Shown in pieces: positions 42,179-52,682 of a stretch of 64,000 bases of DNA. Numbering within the stretch: the first letter of the stretch is position 1; each line of letters opens with the position of its first letter. The translations under genes were made by a program, and so were the position numbers. The notes under the pieces are model-generated. The model had not been told where the DNA came from and ran no database searches. It was given only the letters and a program-made list of their open reading frames with translations. The DNA is from Neotamlana sargassicola (GTDB lineage: Bacteria; Bacteroidota; Bacteroidia; Flavobacteriales; Flavobacteriaceae): assembly GCF_020523965.1 (NCBI RefSeq), contig NZ_JAJAPX010000005.1, forward strand, positions 62,001 to 126,000, given 5' to 3'.

Positions 42179-44158
42179 ATGAAGAAAATTTTACTTGCCT
42201 TTACAGCGCTCATTTTTTCATCTACTTTATTTTCACAAGTTTTAGAGCCTGTTAAATGGAGTACTTCTGTTGAAAAATTATCAGATAAAGAATATATCTT
42301 AGTGTCGAAAGCTACCATAGAGAGTGGCTGGCATTTATACTCACAAAACGTTCCTGAAAATGGCCCAATTCCAACATCATTTATTTATGATGACGGGGAA
42401 GAAGCTATTCAAATAATTGGGAATACTTCAGAAGAAGAAGGACACACCATTGATGATCCTGTTTTTGAAATGAAAATTAAGTTTTTCGAAAACACGGTTA
42501 CTTTTAAACAAAAAATAGAGGTAAAGGAGTCGGTTGAAACTATTGAAGGGTTTGTTGAATTTATGGTTTGCGATGACACCCGTTGTTTACCGCCAACCGA
42601 AGTTGATTTGGTTTTTAAATTAAATAAAACTTTACCTGCAAGTAATTCAGCTTCTGTGGTAGAAATTAATACCGATACAGAAACAGCAAATAACAATCCT
42701 GAATCTAAAAAAGGGCTTTGGACCATTTTCTTTGTTGCTTTTTTATCTGGTTTTGCAGCTTTACTTACACCATGTGTGTTTCCAATGATTCCCATGACCG
42801 TGAGTTTCTTTACCAAACAAAGTAAAAACAAAGCCGTTGGTGTTAAAAATGCTATTATTTATGGTATTTGCATCATTGTAATTTATGTATTATTAGGTAC
42901 AGCCGTAACTGGAATTTTTGGAGCCGATGCATTAAATGCCTTAGCAACAAACGTTTGGTTTAATGTTATTTTCTTTTTACTACTTGTAATATTTGCAGTT
43001 TCATTTTTAGGTGCATTCGAAATTATGTTGCCTAATTCATGGGCAAATAAAGTAGATTCGCAAGCAGATAAGGGCGGTTTAGTTGGTATCTTTTTTATGG
43101 CGTTGGCTTTGGCAATTGTGTCATTTTCATGTACCGGACCAATAGTTGGTACATTGTTAGTTGAAGCAGCATCAAAAGGAGGTTTGGCGCCAATTATTGG
43201 TATGCTTGGTTTTTCATTGGCAATTGCCTTACCATTTGCATTATTTGCAGCTTTTCCAGGTTGGTTAAACTCATTACCAAAGTCTGGTGGCTGGTTAAAT
43301 TCTGTAAAAGTTGTTTTAGGATTTTTAGAGTTAGCCTTAGCCTTTAAGTTTTTGTCGCAAGCGGATTTAGTTTTACAAGCTCATTTATTAGAACGAGAAG
43401 TGTTTTTAGCTATTTGGATTGCTATTTTTGGTACTTTAGCTTTTTATCTTTTTGGTAAAATTCAATTACCTCACGATTCGCCATTAACTCATATTTCTGT
43501 TGGCAGATTGGGGCTTGGTTTAGTCGTTTTATCATTTACCATTTATATGATTCCTGGTTTATGGGGCGCACCTTTAAATTTAATTAGTGCGTTTCCGCCG
43601 CCGTTGGAGTATAGCGAATCGCCTTATGGTGTAGGTTATACCAAAGTAGGAGGTGGAGCTATGGCCGCAGCTCATAGTGAGTTACCAGATGGCGCTCACT
43701 TATTGGCACCGCACGATATTTTAGCCTTTAATGATTATGATAAAGGTTTGGCTTATGCAAAACAAATCGGTAAACCTGTTATGATAGATTTTACAGGTTG
43801 GGCTTGTGTAAATTGCAGAAAAATGGAACAAAATGTATGGCCTAAACCAGAGGTTTTAAACATACTTAAAAACGATGTAGTTTTAATTTCGTTGTATGTA
43901 GATGATAAACGTCCGTTAGAAGCCAATGAGGTTACCGAATCTAAATTACGTCCAGGAAAACAATTAAAGTATATTGGACAAAAGTGGAGTGAGTTACAAA
44001 CTATAAAATATAAGGCAAACTCACAACCGTTCTATGTGCTTATGGATCATGATGAGAAAAATTTAGTCGATCCGGTAGGCTATACACCAGATGTTGAAGC
44101 TTATAAAAATTGGCTGCAAACGGGGCTAAATGTATTTAGTTCGAAATCAGATAAATAA
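42179..44158 (+). CDS. dsbD: Thiol:disulfide interchange protein DsbD
   Basis: The protein has 659 aa with all three DsbD parts. A periplasmic N-domain (to about residue 150) carries the VCDDTRC cysteine pair. A membrane domain of about eight helices contains the paired cysteines in [13 protein letters not shown] and [13 protein letters not shown]-terminal thioredoxin domain has the active site [11 protein letters not shown]. It carries electrons from cytoplasmic thioredoxin across the inner membrane to periplasmic substrates such as disulfide isomerases or cytochrome c maturation proteins. It follows the solo N-domain gene by 12 bases. All catalytic cysteines are present. Confidence 0.95.
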   Translation: MKKILLAFTALIFSSTLFSQVLEPVKWSTSVEKLSDKEYILVSKATIESGWHLYSQNVPENGPIPTSFIYDDGEEAIQIIGNTSEEEGHTIDDPVFEMKIKFFENTVTFKQKIEVKESVETIEGFVEFMVCDDTRCLPPTEVDLVFKLNKTLPASNSASVVEINTDTETANNNPESKKGLWTIFFVAFLSGFAALLTPCVFPMIPMTVSFFTKQSKNKAVGVKNAIIYGICIIVIYVLLGTAVTGIFGADALNALATNVWFNVIFFLLLVIFAVSFLGAFEIMLPNSWANKVDSQADKGGLVGIFFMALALAIVSFSCTGPIVGTLLVEAASKGGLAPIIGMLGFSLAIALPFALFAAFPGWLNSLPKSGGWLNSVKVVLGFLELALAFKFLSQADLVLQAHLLEREVFLAIWIAIFGTLAFYLFGKIQLPHDSPLTHISVGRLGLGLVVLSFTIYMIPGLWGAPLNLISAFPPPLEYSESPYGVGYTKVGGGAMAAAHSELPDGAHLLAPHDILAFNDYDKGLAYAKQIGKPVMIDFTGWACVNCRKMEQNVWPKPEVLNILKNDVVLISLYVDDKRPLEANEVTESKLRPGKQLKYIGQKWSELQTIKYKANSQPFYVLMDHDEKNLVDPVGYTPDVEAYKNWLQTGLNVFSSKSDK

Positions 44159-44199
44159 TATATAATTTTATCTAAAAGATTTTTATTGATGAATCTATT

Positions 44200-45699
44200 A
44201 TGTTTTTAAAAAAAGATAAAAAAGCCGAAACATTGAGTTTAGAACAGTATTTCTCAAAATTTAGAGAACATGTTGTTGGTGTTGATTCCTATTTTGATTC
44301 GCCTTACGGAAGAAAAAAAATTATTTATGCCGATTGGACCGCAAGCGGAAGACTGTATCGCCCCATAGAAGATAAATTGGTGAATGATATTGGGCCGTTT
44401 GTTGCAAATACACACACCGAAACTTCAATAACGGGTTCTACCATGACTTTGGCTTATCATGATGCTCGAAACATAATTAAGAAACACGTTAACGCATCAA
44501 AAGACGATGTTTTAATTACAGTTGGTACCGGAATGACGGGAGCAATCAACAAGTTTCAGCGTATTTTAGGTATAAAATTAAATGAAAATTTAAAAGATAA
44601 TACCGAAGTCCCAGAAGAAAAACGTCCTATTATTTTTGTGTCGCATATGGAGCATCATTCCAACCAAACAAGTTGGCTAGAAACCATTGCTAGAGTTAAA
44701 GTAATACCTTGTAACGACGAAGGTTTACCTTGCATAGATAATCTTGAAAAATTATTAGTTGAGCATCAAAATACACCAATTAAAATAGCAGCTATTACGG
44801 CTTGCTCTAATGTTACTGGTATTCAAACAAATTATCATGAAGTGGCCAAAATAATGCACCAAAATAACGGGTTGTGTTTTGTAGATTTTGCATGTTCTGC
44901 ACCTTATGTTAACATTAATATGCATCCTGAAAATGATGATGAATATTTAGATGCTGTTACGTTTTCGCCTCATAAATTTTTAGGCGGCCCAGGTACTTCA
45001 GGCGTATTAATATTCAATAAGAAATTATACAAAAATTTGGTGCCTGATAATCCGGGAGGCGGTACAGTAAATTATACCAACCCGTGGGGCGATCATGATT
45101 ATATTGATGATATTGAAACGCGAGAAGATGGCGGTACACCGGGGTTTTTACAAGCTATAAAAATTGCGCTTTCAATTCAATTAAAAGAGCAAATGGGGGT
45201 TGAAAACATTTTAGCTAGAGAGCATGAAATTAATAGTTTGGTGTTTGAAAGGCTATCAAAAATTGAAAACTTAAAAATTTTAGCACCAAACCATCAAGAA
45301 CGTTTAGGTGTATTTTCCTTTTATATTGAAGACGTACATTTTAATTTGATAGTGAAGCTTTTAAACGATCGTTTTGGAGTGCAAACGCGCGGTGGTTGTT
45401 CTTGTGCTGGAACTTACGGGCATTATTTGTTGCATGTAGATCAAAACACATCGAAAGCTATTGAGCAAAAAATATTAGAAGGTTGTTTAATTGAACGCCC
45501 AGGTTGGATTAGAATGTCTGTACACCCAACCATGACCAATGCCGAAATTGAGTTTATTTGCGATGCTATTAAACAAGTTGCCGAAAATTATAATATTTGG
45601 GGAGAAGATTATACTTATAACGCTACTAAAAACGAGTATATACACAACAGTAGTTTAAATACTGAACAAAAAATTACCGAAAATTGGTTTAAAGTTTAG
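44200..45699 (+). CDS. Class-V aminotransferase / cysteine-desulfurase-like PLP enzyme
   Basis: The protein has 499 aa. The PLP-binding lysine is in SPHKFLGGPGTSG. Upstream motifs GTGMTGAINKF, SHMEHHSNQTSW and CSNVTGIQTN are those of the class-V fold, and RGGCSCAGTYGH near residue 405 resembles the cysteine-containing loop of desulfurases. Longer than IscS or SufS (about 400 aa), it belongs to a less characterised branch found in Bacteroidetes. No IscU or SufE partner is nearby. It begins 41 bases after dsbD. Sulfur transfer, amino-acid lyase or another PLP reaction are all possible. The overlap of 11 bases with the convergent gene is notable. Confidence 0.85.
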   Translation: MFLKKDKKAETLSLEQYFSKFREHVVGVDSYFDSPYGRKKIIYADWTASGRLYRPIEDKLVNDIGPFVANTHTETSITGSTMTLAYHDARNIIKKHVNASKDDVLITVGTGMTGAINKFQRILGIKLNENLKDNTEVPEEKRPIIFVSHMEHHSNQTSWLETIARVKVIPCNDEGLPCIDNLEKLLVEHQNTPIKIAAITACSNVTGIQTNYHEVAKIMHQNNGLCFVDFACSAPYVNINMHPENDDEYLDAVTFSPHKFLGGPGTSGVLIFNKKLYKNLVPDNPGGGTVNYTNPWGDHDYIDDIETREDGGTPGFLQAIKIALSIQLKEQMGVENILAREHEINSLVFERLSKIENLKILAPNHQERLGVFSFYIEDVHFNLIVKLLNDRFGVQTRGGCSCAGTYGHYLLHVDQNTSKAIEQKILEGCLIERPGWIRMSVHPTMTNAEIEFICDAIKQVAENYNIWGEDYTYNATKNEYIHNSSLNTEQKITENWFKV

Positions 45700-46162
45700 T
45701 GCTGTTATATTTATTATATTTTCTAAGAATTATATCTATTTCTTTCTTTTCAAACTTTAGCTCTCTAAGTGGTTTTGTATAATTCGAAAGACTTATAAAT
45801 GCCAGTTTTACAAATGCAGAACCCAAAAATAGAACTAAAATAGCTAACTTAAAATAATGATAACCAGATCTGGAATAATCTCGTGTGTTTGCTTCAATTA
45901 ATAAATAGTAACTTTTTAAAATTACAAATAGACCGATAATAATTAATAGTACAAATTTTATGTAGGCTACTATATTACCTTTTCGAGCTATTTTTATGTT
46001 ACTATTTAAGGATTTATAGGAATCATTAAAAGCTTCAGTAAATTTTATATTCGGGCAAAATTCTATAAAATCCGGCTTTTTATTAGTTAACCTACAAGTT
46101 ATTCCATGTTTCAAACTCCTTTTACTATGCTCGCATAAATTGCAATGTCTGGTTTGAAGCAT
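45689..46162 (-). CDS. Cys-rich N-terminus, two-helix membrane protein, unknown function
   Basis: The protein has 157 aa. The first 40 residues contain CNLC, then Cys23 and Cys36 in a spacing that could bind zinc (HCNLCEH, ITCRLTNKKPDF, FCPNI). Two hydrophobic helices follow (about residues 62-90 and 106-128), and then a charged tail. I recognise the Cys motif as recurring in flavobacterial proteins but know no function. Its end overlaps the convergent aminotransferase gene by 11 bases, and it starts 22 bases after the glutaminyl cyclase stop, so it probably shares that transcript. Confidence 0.72.
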   Translation of the reverse strand: MLQTRHCNLCEHSKRSLKHGITCRLTNKKPDFIEFCPNIKFTEAFNDSYKSLNSNIKIARKGNIVAYIKFVLLIIIGLFVILKSYYLLIEANTRDYSRSGYHYFKLAILVLFLGSAFVKLAFISLSNYTKPLRELKFEKKEIDIILRKYNKYNSTKL

Positions 46163-46184
46163 GAGTTAAGTTATTCTGTTTTAT

Positions 46185-47216
46185 CTATTCTATAATTTCA
46201 ACTTCAAATAATTTATCCCAACGTTTTCCAGTTACAAAAATAGTATTGGTTTTAGGGTTATAGGCAATACCGTTTAAAACATCTAAACCTTGGTGTTGGG
46301 TTACTAGTTTTTTTAACGGAGAAAAGTCAATAACAGCTTCAATAGCACCGTTTACAGGATTAATAATGGCAACACCATCTTTTTGGTAACGATTGGCATA
46401 AATTTTTCCGTTTATCCATTCCATTTCATTAATACCTACAATTTTTCCTTTGTTGGTGTATACTTGTATAAAACTTTCTTCAGCAAGGGTTTCTGGGTTT
46501 AGTAACCAAATTTTTTCGCTTCCATCACTTTTATATAAAGTAGTATCGTTGTTGCATAAACCCCAACCTTCTTTACTATTTCCGTATTTAAAGCTGCTTA
46601 GTTTTTCAAAAGTATCAACATTATAAACAAAACCAGTGCCTTTTTGCCAGGTAAGTTGGTACACTTTATTGTTTAATATGGTTAGGCCTTCACCAAAATA
46701 TTCGTTAGCTAAGTTTATATTCTTTATAACTTCACCTGTTTTATAATCGACTTTGCGTAGTTTCGATTCTTTGTATTGCCCTGTGCTTTCATAAAGTGTA
46801 TCATTAAAAAACTCTAAACCTTGCGTATAAGACGTTATGTCGTGCGGATACTCGTTTACAATTTTATACGTGTAAACTTTAGGAAGTTCACTATTTAATA
46901 TGGTAATAGGTGTTGTTGTGGTTTGTTTTTCGCTATTAAAATAAACGGTAGCTTCAACAGTTTGTTTTCCTAATTTAAAATTATTTAAATCTGTAGATTC
47001 ATTAATTATCTTACCATCTAGAGTATAACTAACCGAATCAATTTTAATGTTTTTTTTGTTTGAAATTGACAGTTTTAGCGTTTCGTTATTAGAAATATTG
47101 CCTTTTTTAGCATTAGTTTCTATTGAAAAATAGCTTTTTTTATTATTAGATTTTGATCCGCAAGATGTTAAAACAAGCGATAAAAATATGATTGTTAGGT
47201 AATTGAAGCGTGTCAT
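46185..47216 (-). CDS. Glutaminyl-peptide cyclotransferase, lipoprotein
   Basis: The protein has 343 aa. A lipobox (LVLTSCGS) is followed by about 90 residues of Ig-like linker and then the five-bladed propeller-like glutamine cyclotransferase domain: YPHDITSYTQGLEFFNDTLY, ESTGQYKESKLRKVD, then GWGLCNNDTTLYKSDGSE and the terminal NPKTNTIFVTGKRWDKLFEV. The enzyme converts N-terminal Gln of peptides to pyroglutamate. Export is expected, as T9SS and periplasmic substrates in this phylum are often N-terminally cyclised. It is read away from the SRP RNA gene. Confidence 0.9.
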   Translation of the reverse strand: MTRFNYLTIIFLSLVLTSCGSKSNNKKSYFSIETNAKKGNISNNETLKLSISNKKNIKIDSVSYTLDGKIINESTDLNNFKLGKQTVEATVYFNSEKQTTTTPITILNSELPKVYTYKIVNEYPHDITSYTQGLEFFNDTLYESTGQYKESKLRKVDYKTGEVIKNINLANEYFGEGLTILNNKVYQLTWQKGTGFVYNVDTFEKLSSFKYGNSKEGWGLCNNDTTLYKSDGSEKIWLLNPETLAEESFIQVYTNKGKIVGINEMEWINGKIYANRYQKDGVAIINPVNGAIEAVIDFSPLKKLVTQHQGLDVLNGIAYNPKTNTIFVTGKRWDKLFEVEIIE

Positions 47217-47269
47217 GTTTTCCTTAAATTTTAAGCAAGATATTTATTTAAAATCGGTTAAAAAAATCA

Positions 47270-47299
47270 TTGTGATATTTTTAAAAGATTGTATATTTG
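47270..47299 (+). promoter_or_regulatory. Promoter of the SRP RNA gene
   Basis: TTG at 47,270-47,272 and TATATTTG at 47,292-47,299 are 19 bases apart, an excellent match. The predicted start near 47,304 coincides with the 5' end of the RNA stem. Confidence 0.85.
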
Positions 47300-47303
47300 C
47301 AGC

Positions 47304-47404
47304 CGGCAAGTCCTACACAACCAGCTCCTGTTGAATCCTCCAGGTCGGGAACGAAGCAAAGGTAAATGGTCGTAGCGGTGTGATGTAGGTAGCTTGCCTT
47401 TTTT
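47304..47404 (+). ncRNA. ffs: Signal recognition particle RNA (4.5S, small bacterial type)
   Basis: A long terminal stem pairs GGCAAG...CCTACA (from 47,304) with TGTAGG...CTTGCC (to 47,398). The apical domain carries the invariant SRP loop motifs GGTCGGGAACGAAGCA (47,343-47,358) and the opposite strand ending near GTCGTAGC. The RNA is about 100 nt and ends at a T-run, and a consensus promoter ends 5 bases before the first base. It binds Ffh and directs membrane-protein targeting. Confidence 0.93.
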
Positions 47405-47458
47405 TATGCCCAATTGTAAGTATTTCTTTCTTATCTTTAAGCTATAAATTTTTATTAA

Positions 47459-48259
47459 ATGTCTAAAGTTGTTTTAATTACAGGTGGTTCTTCTGGAATT
47501 GGAAAAGCCATTGGCGAGTTTTTATTAGAAAATAATTATGTGGTTTACGGAACCAGTAGAAGCCCAGAAAAATACAAAAAAAGTAAGTTTCCTATTTTAC
47601 AGCTAGATGTTAAAAGTGTGAGTACGATTAATAGTTGTATAGCCCAAGTAATTGAAAAAGAAAATAAAATTGATGTTTTAATTAATAATGCAGGTGTTGG
47701 CATTACGGGGCCAATAGAAGAAATACCTGAAGCTGAAATACGAAATAATTTCGATACTAATTTTTTTGGTCCAATAAATGTAATTAAATCGGTTTTACCA
47801 CAAATGCGAAAGCAGAATTCGGGTTTAATTATTAATGTTACATCTATTGCTGGTTATATGGGCTTGCCATACAGGGGTGTTTATAGTGCCAGTAAAGGAG
47901 CGTTTTCATTAATTACAGAAGCTTTTAGAATAGAACTAAAAGACTTTAATATTAAAATGACGAATTTAGCACCAGGTGATTTTGCTACAAATATTGCTGC
48001 GGGTCGTTATCATGCTCCAGCTTTAAAAACTTCGCCTTATAAATTATACCCCTCGGTTTTACAAGATATTGATGATGATGTAGATAATAGCGATGACCCA
48101 ATTGAGGTTGCAAAAGCTGTTAAAAAAATAATAGAAAATAAGTCTCCAAAAATTCATTATAAAGTGGGAGCCTTTATGCAGAAATTTTCAATAGTACTTA
48201 AATTTTTACTTCCAGATAAAGCTTACGAAAAGCTTTTAATTAAGCATTATAAACTATAA
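47459..48259 (+). CDS. Short-chain dehydrogenase/reductase (SDR) family oxidoreductase
   Basis: The protein has 266 aa with a classical SDR layout: the nucleotide motif TGGSSGIG at residues 8-15, NNAG near residue 80, a catalytic Ser in INVTSIAGY and YxxxK in VYSASKGAF. The C-terminal segment carries a hydrophobic tail. The specific substrate cannot be predicted. It lies downstream of the SRP RNA with its own short leader and ends 4 bases before the convergent lipoprotein gene. Confidence 0.9.
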   Translation: MSKVVLITGGSSGIGKAIGEFLLENNYVVYGTSRSPEKYKKSKFPILQLDVKSVSTINSCIAQVIEKENKIDVLINNAGVGITGPIEEIPEAEIRNNFDTNFFGPINVIKSVLPQMRKQNSGLIINVTSIAGYMGLPYRGVYSASKGAFSLITEAFRIELKDFNIKMTNLAPGDFATNIAAGRYHAPALKTSPYKLYPSVLQDIDDDVDNSDDPIEVAKAVKKIIENKSPKIHYKVGAFMQKFSIVLKFLLPDKAYEKLLIKHYKL

Positions 48260-48263
48260 AGAA

Positions 48264-49679
48264 TTACCTATTAATAAGGCCTAACAACTCTTTTTCAAAC
48301 CTTAATGAAAATAAGTTCGAATTGCTACTTACAATTGTTGTGTTTTTATCAACAATAAAGGTTTTTGTAACAGGATAAATTGCTAAATTTTCTTTTGTAG
48401 AAACAGGATTTTCCAATTTATATTCGCTGTTTGATATGTAATTATGATTCGCGAGAATGTTTTTAGAGCGTTGTAAATTGTAATCATCAATATTAATCCT
48501 AATAAAATTAATTTCGGGATATTTTAATTTAAGCTCATTTATTCTTTTGTAGCTATCGTTAAAATGTTTGTAGTACGATTGCGACCAAAAACAAATTACA
48601 GTGTTGTTTTTAATTATGGACGAAATATTGTGATTATTTGCAGTATAATCGGTTACAATAAATTCTGGCATTTTTTCGCCCGTTTTCAATCGGTTAATAG
48701 ATGCAATAATGCGTTCCATGATAACTTTACCTTTGTCGTCATTACTTTTTTCTAAATACGATTTTAGCAAGGTTTCGTTATCTTCAATATTTTGGTTTTT
48801 AGAAAGATAATCTATAGCAAAATGATATAATAACTCGTCCTTTATGGTGGTGTTGCTTACTAAACTATCTATAATGTTTAAACGGGTTAAATTATAACAA
48901 AGATCTTTATGTCTAAAGGGTTTTCCCTTACTATGTTTAGCATGAGCTTGTAAAGCCATATTGCTCATGTTTTTTCTTAAAAATGCTTTGTAGTTATGAT
49001 ATTTACTAAAAAACTCATCGTTGTAATTTATGTTTTTTCTGTAGCTGTAAAAATTTTCCGGCAATGTGTTTAATATAGCAACTTTGTCGCGGCCATAATG
49101 TATAAATGGGTACATTTCTTTATGCGAGTAGTAATCAAAATCTATATTAGCTTGTGCTATTTTAGTAAATAATTTAGACGGCTTATTTTTTTTCTTAAAC
49201 TGTTCTAAACGTTTCGTTTTTATAGCGTTTATCGAATCAATATGTTTTATGTAGTTTTTTGGTTTTAGCTGGCAAATTTTAAATATGTATTTTTCTTGAC
49301 TTTCATGCTCTAAAAAGTCGTTTATAAAGTAATTGTTTTTTTTAGCACCAATACCAGAGAAAACTAACGATTCATCAAACTCTATAGTGTTTAATCTTAA
49401 TAATAAACTGTCTTTAGGTTCTAATAAAATCATTTGAAACTCTCCACCATGAGTAAACGAATAAAATCCTGGGTTTAGGTTTTCAATTTTATAAATAAAT
49501 CGGTTTCTACCATCTAGTTTAACAGTATCAATTAACTCATCATCTTTTTCTAGAACAATAAAGTTTGTAGTTGGGTTAATAATTTCTCCACCTAAATAAG
49601 CGTAATTAGCGTTTTTTGTATCGTTTTTACAGCTTAAAAAAGTTAAACTTAAAAGTATAATAGAGAGAAACCCCTTCAT
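48264..49679 (-). CDS. Thioredoxin-fold lipoprotein lacking the CxxC active site
   Basis: The protein has 471 aa from the ATG at 49,679, chosen because it opens a lipoprotein signal (MKGFLSIILLSLTFLSC) and because a -7 element lies upstream of it but overlaps the longer frame. The N-terminal third resembles the DUF4369-like domain of Bacteroidetes TlpA-type proteins (LGGEIINPTTNFIVLEKDDE). The C-terminal 140 residues have the AhpC/TlpA order (GEKMPEFIVTDY, then TVICFWSQSYYKHF). Where a resolvase would have CxxC the sequence has SQSYYK, so it cannot perform thiol exchange in the usual way. A binding or structural role is likely. Confidence 0.72.
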   Translation of the reverse strand: MKGFLSIILLSLTFLSCKNDTKNANYAYLGGEIINPTTNFIVLEKDDELIDTVKLDGRNRFIYKIENLNPGFYSFTHGGEFQMILLEPKDSLLLRLNTIEFDESLVFSGIGAKKNNYFINDFLEHESQEKYIFKICQLKPKNYIKHIDSINAIKTKRLEQFKKKNKPSKLFTKIAQANIDFDYYSHKEMYPFIHYGRDKVAILNTLPENFYSYRKNINYNDEFFSKYHNYKAFLRKNMSNMALQAHAKHSKGKPFRHKDLCYNLTRLNIIDSLVSNTTIKDELLYHFAIDYLSKNQNIEDNETLLKSYLEKSNDDKGKVIMERIIASINRLKTGEKMPEFIVTDYTANNHNISSIIKNNTVICFWSQSYYKHFNDSYKRINELKLKYPEINFIRINIDDYNLQRSKNILANHNYISNSEYKLENPVSTKENLAIYPVTKTFIVDKNTTIVSSNSNLFSLRFEKELLGLINR

Positions 49680-49725
49680 ATATCTGACTTGAGAGTAATT
49701 TTTATGTAAAAGAATTAACATCAAA

Positions 49726-49733
49726 CAAAAATA
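49726..49733 (-). promoter_or_regulatory. Candidate -7 element (TATTTTTG) for the thioredoxin-fold lipoprotein
   Basis: On the minus strand the octamer matches TAnnTTTG. No good TTG is visible at the proper distance. The predicted start near 49,720 supports the ATG at 49,679. Confidence 0.45.
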
Positions 49734-49807
49734 TACTTTGTAATTAAAAAGTCTTGTTAATGCGTTGTTAAATATTAGCTAATTAAACGCTTGAACTTTG
49801 GCGGTAA

Positions 49808-51738
<1,931 letters not shown>

Positions 51739-51827
51739 GATGTTTAGTTTTATGTGGTTGCACATAAATATAGTAAAAAAATACTTACGATAAAACCTTT
51801 TTTAAATAATTAACACCTGTTAATAAC

Positions 51828-52676
51828 TTAAAAGGAGCCTATTAAGCCAATTTTATTACCACTAAACGTAAAATTCCAGGAAATGGAGCTGTCCCTATGC
51901 AGCCCGTGAGCGTTATTTTTCTTTAAAAATGCATCTATACTATCTACTACAATAATGCTTACTACCGTACTAAAAGCAATATCTGTTAGCCAATGGGCAT
52001 TGTCAATTAACCTTGAAATAGGTGGAATTGCCCCTATGGTATATATTCCAGATTTTACCCACGGATTTTTAAATTGTTTAGCAATGGCATGAGCCATAGT
52101 GATCGATAAAACAGTATGCCCAGAAGGAAAAGAATGTTGTCCTCCTTCACTTGAAAAAGGCTTGAAGTTATATGGTCCTAAATCCGTACCTGGTCGTGCT
52201 CTACCAAAGGCATTTTTTGCCAACGATTGTAAAAAACCAGTAGTAACCGATGACGAAATAATTAAAACACTAGTATATCTTACTTTTTCGTTTTTTGTTA
52301 ATAACCCAAAACCGTATAAACCAGCATTGGCCATAAAGTAATTTTGTGGGCTACCAAAATACCAGCCAAAATCTCGAACGACACCAGGAAAGTCTGATAC
52401 TTGTCTTTGTGCAAATTCGTTAACGTTTTCATCTGCTAAAGATAAAACAGCGGTTCCAGCAACTAAACTACCAAGCTTTGCAAAATCTTTACCTTTCCAT
52501 GTTACTGGTTTTGTAAATGCATGTTTTACACCGTGCCATGTGGTATTAACGTCATATTTAAATAAACTCCAAACCGAAGACGAATCTTGGTCTATTTCAT
52601 AAAGTTTATTTTGCGCATTTACGTAGTTCGATAGAGAAATAAAACAAACAGCTATAAAAATAAAATACTTTTTCAT
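51828..52676 (-). CDS. PAP2-family phosphatase
   Basis: The protein has 282 aa with a signal-like start ending in VNAQ. The acid-phosphatase triad is complete: KNAFGRARPGTD, then FPSGHTVLS, then SRLIDNAHWLTD. It probably dephosphorylates lipid phosphates such as undecaprenyl or phosphatidyl phosphates on the periplasmic side. It starts 6 bases after the pheT stop and is likely co-transcribed with it. The C-terminal strand (GNKIGLIGSF) may mark an outer-membrane or periplasmic extension. Confidence 0.9.
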   Translation of the reverse strand: MKKYFIFIAVCFISLSNYVNAQNKLYEIDQDSSSVWSLFKYDVNTTWHGVKHAFTKPVTWKGKDFAKLGSLVAGTAVLSLADENVNEFAQRQVSDFPGVVRDFGWYFGSPQNYFMANAGLYGFGLLTKNEKVRYTSVLIISSSVTTGFLQSLAKNAFGRARPGTDLGPYNFKPFSSEGGQHSFPSGHTVLSITMAHAIAKQFKNPWVKSGIYTIGAIPPISRLIDNAHWLTDIAFSTVVSIIVVDSIDAFLKKNNAHGLHRDSSISWNFTFSGNKIGLIGSF

Positions 52677-52682
52677 TTAAAA

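Noticed and set aside
47304-47404. tRNA or riboswitch for the hairpin RNA before the SDR gene
   Set aside because: The conserved GGTC...GGAA...GAAGCA loop and long terminal stem are those of SRP RNA.
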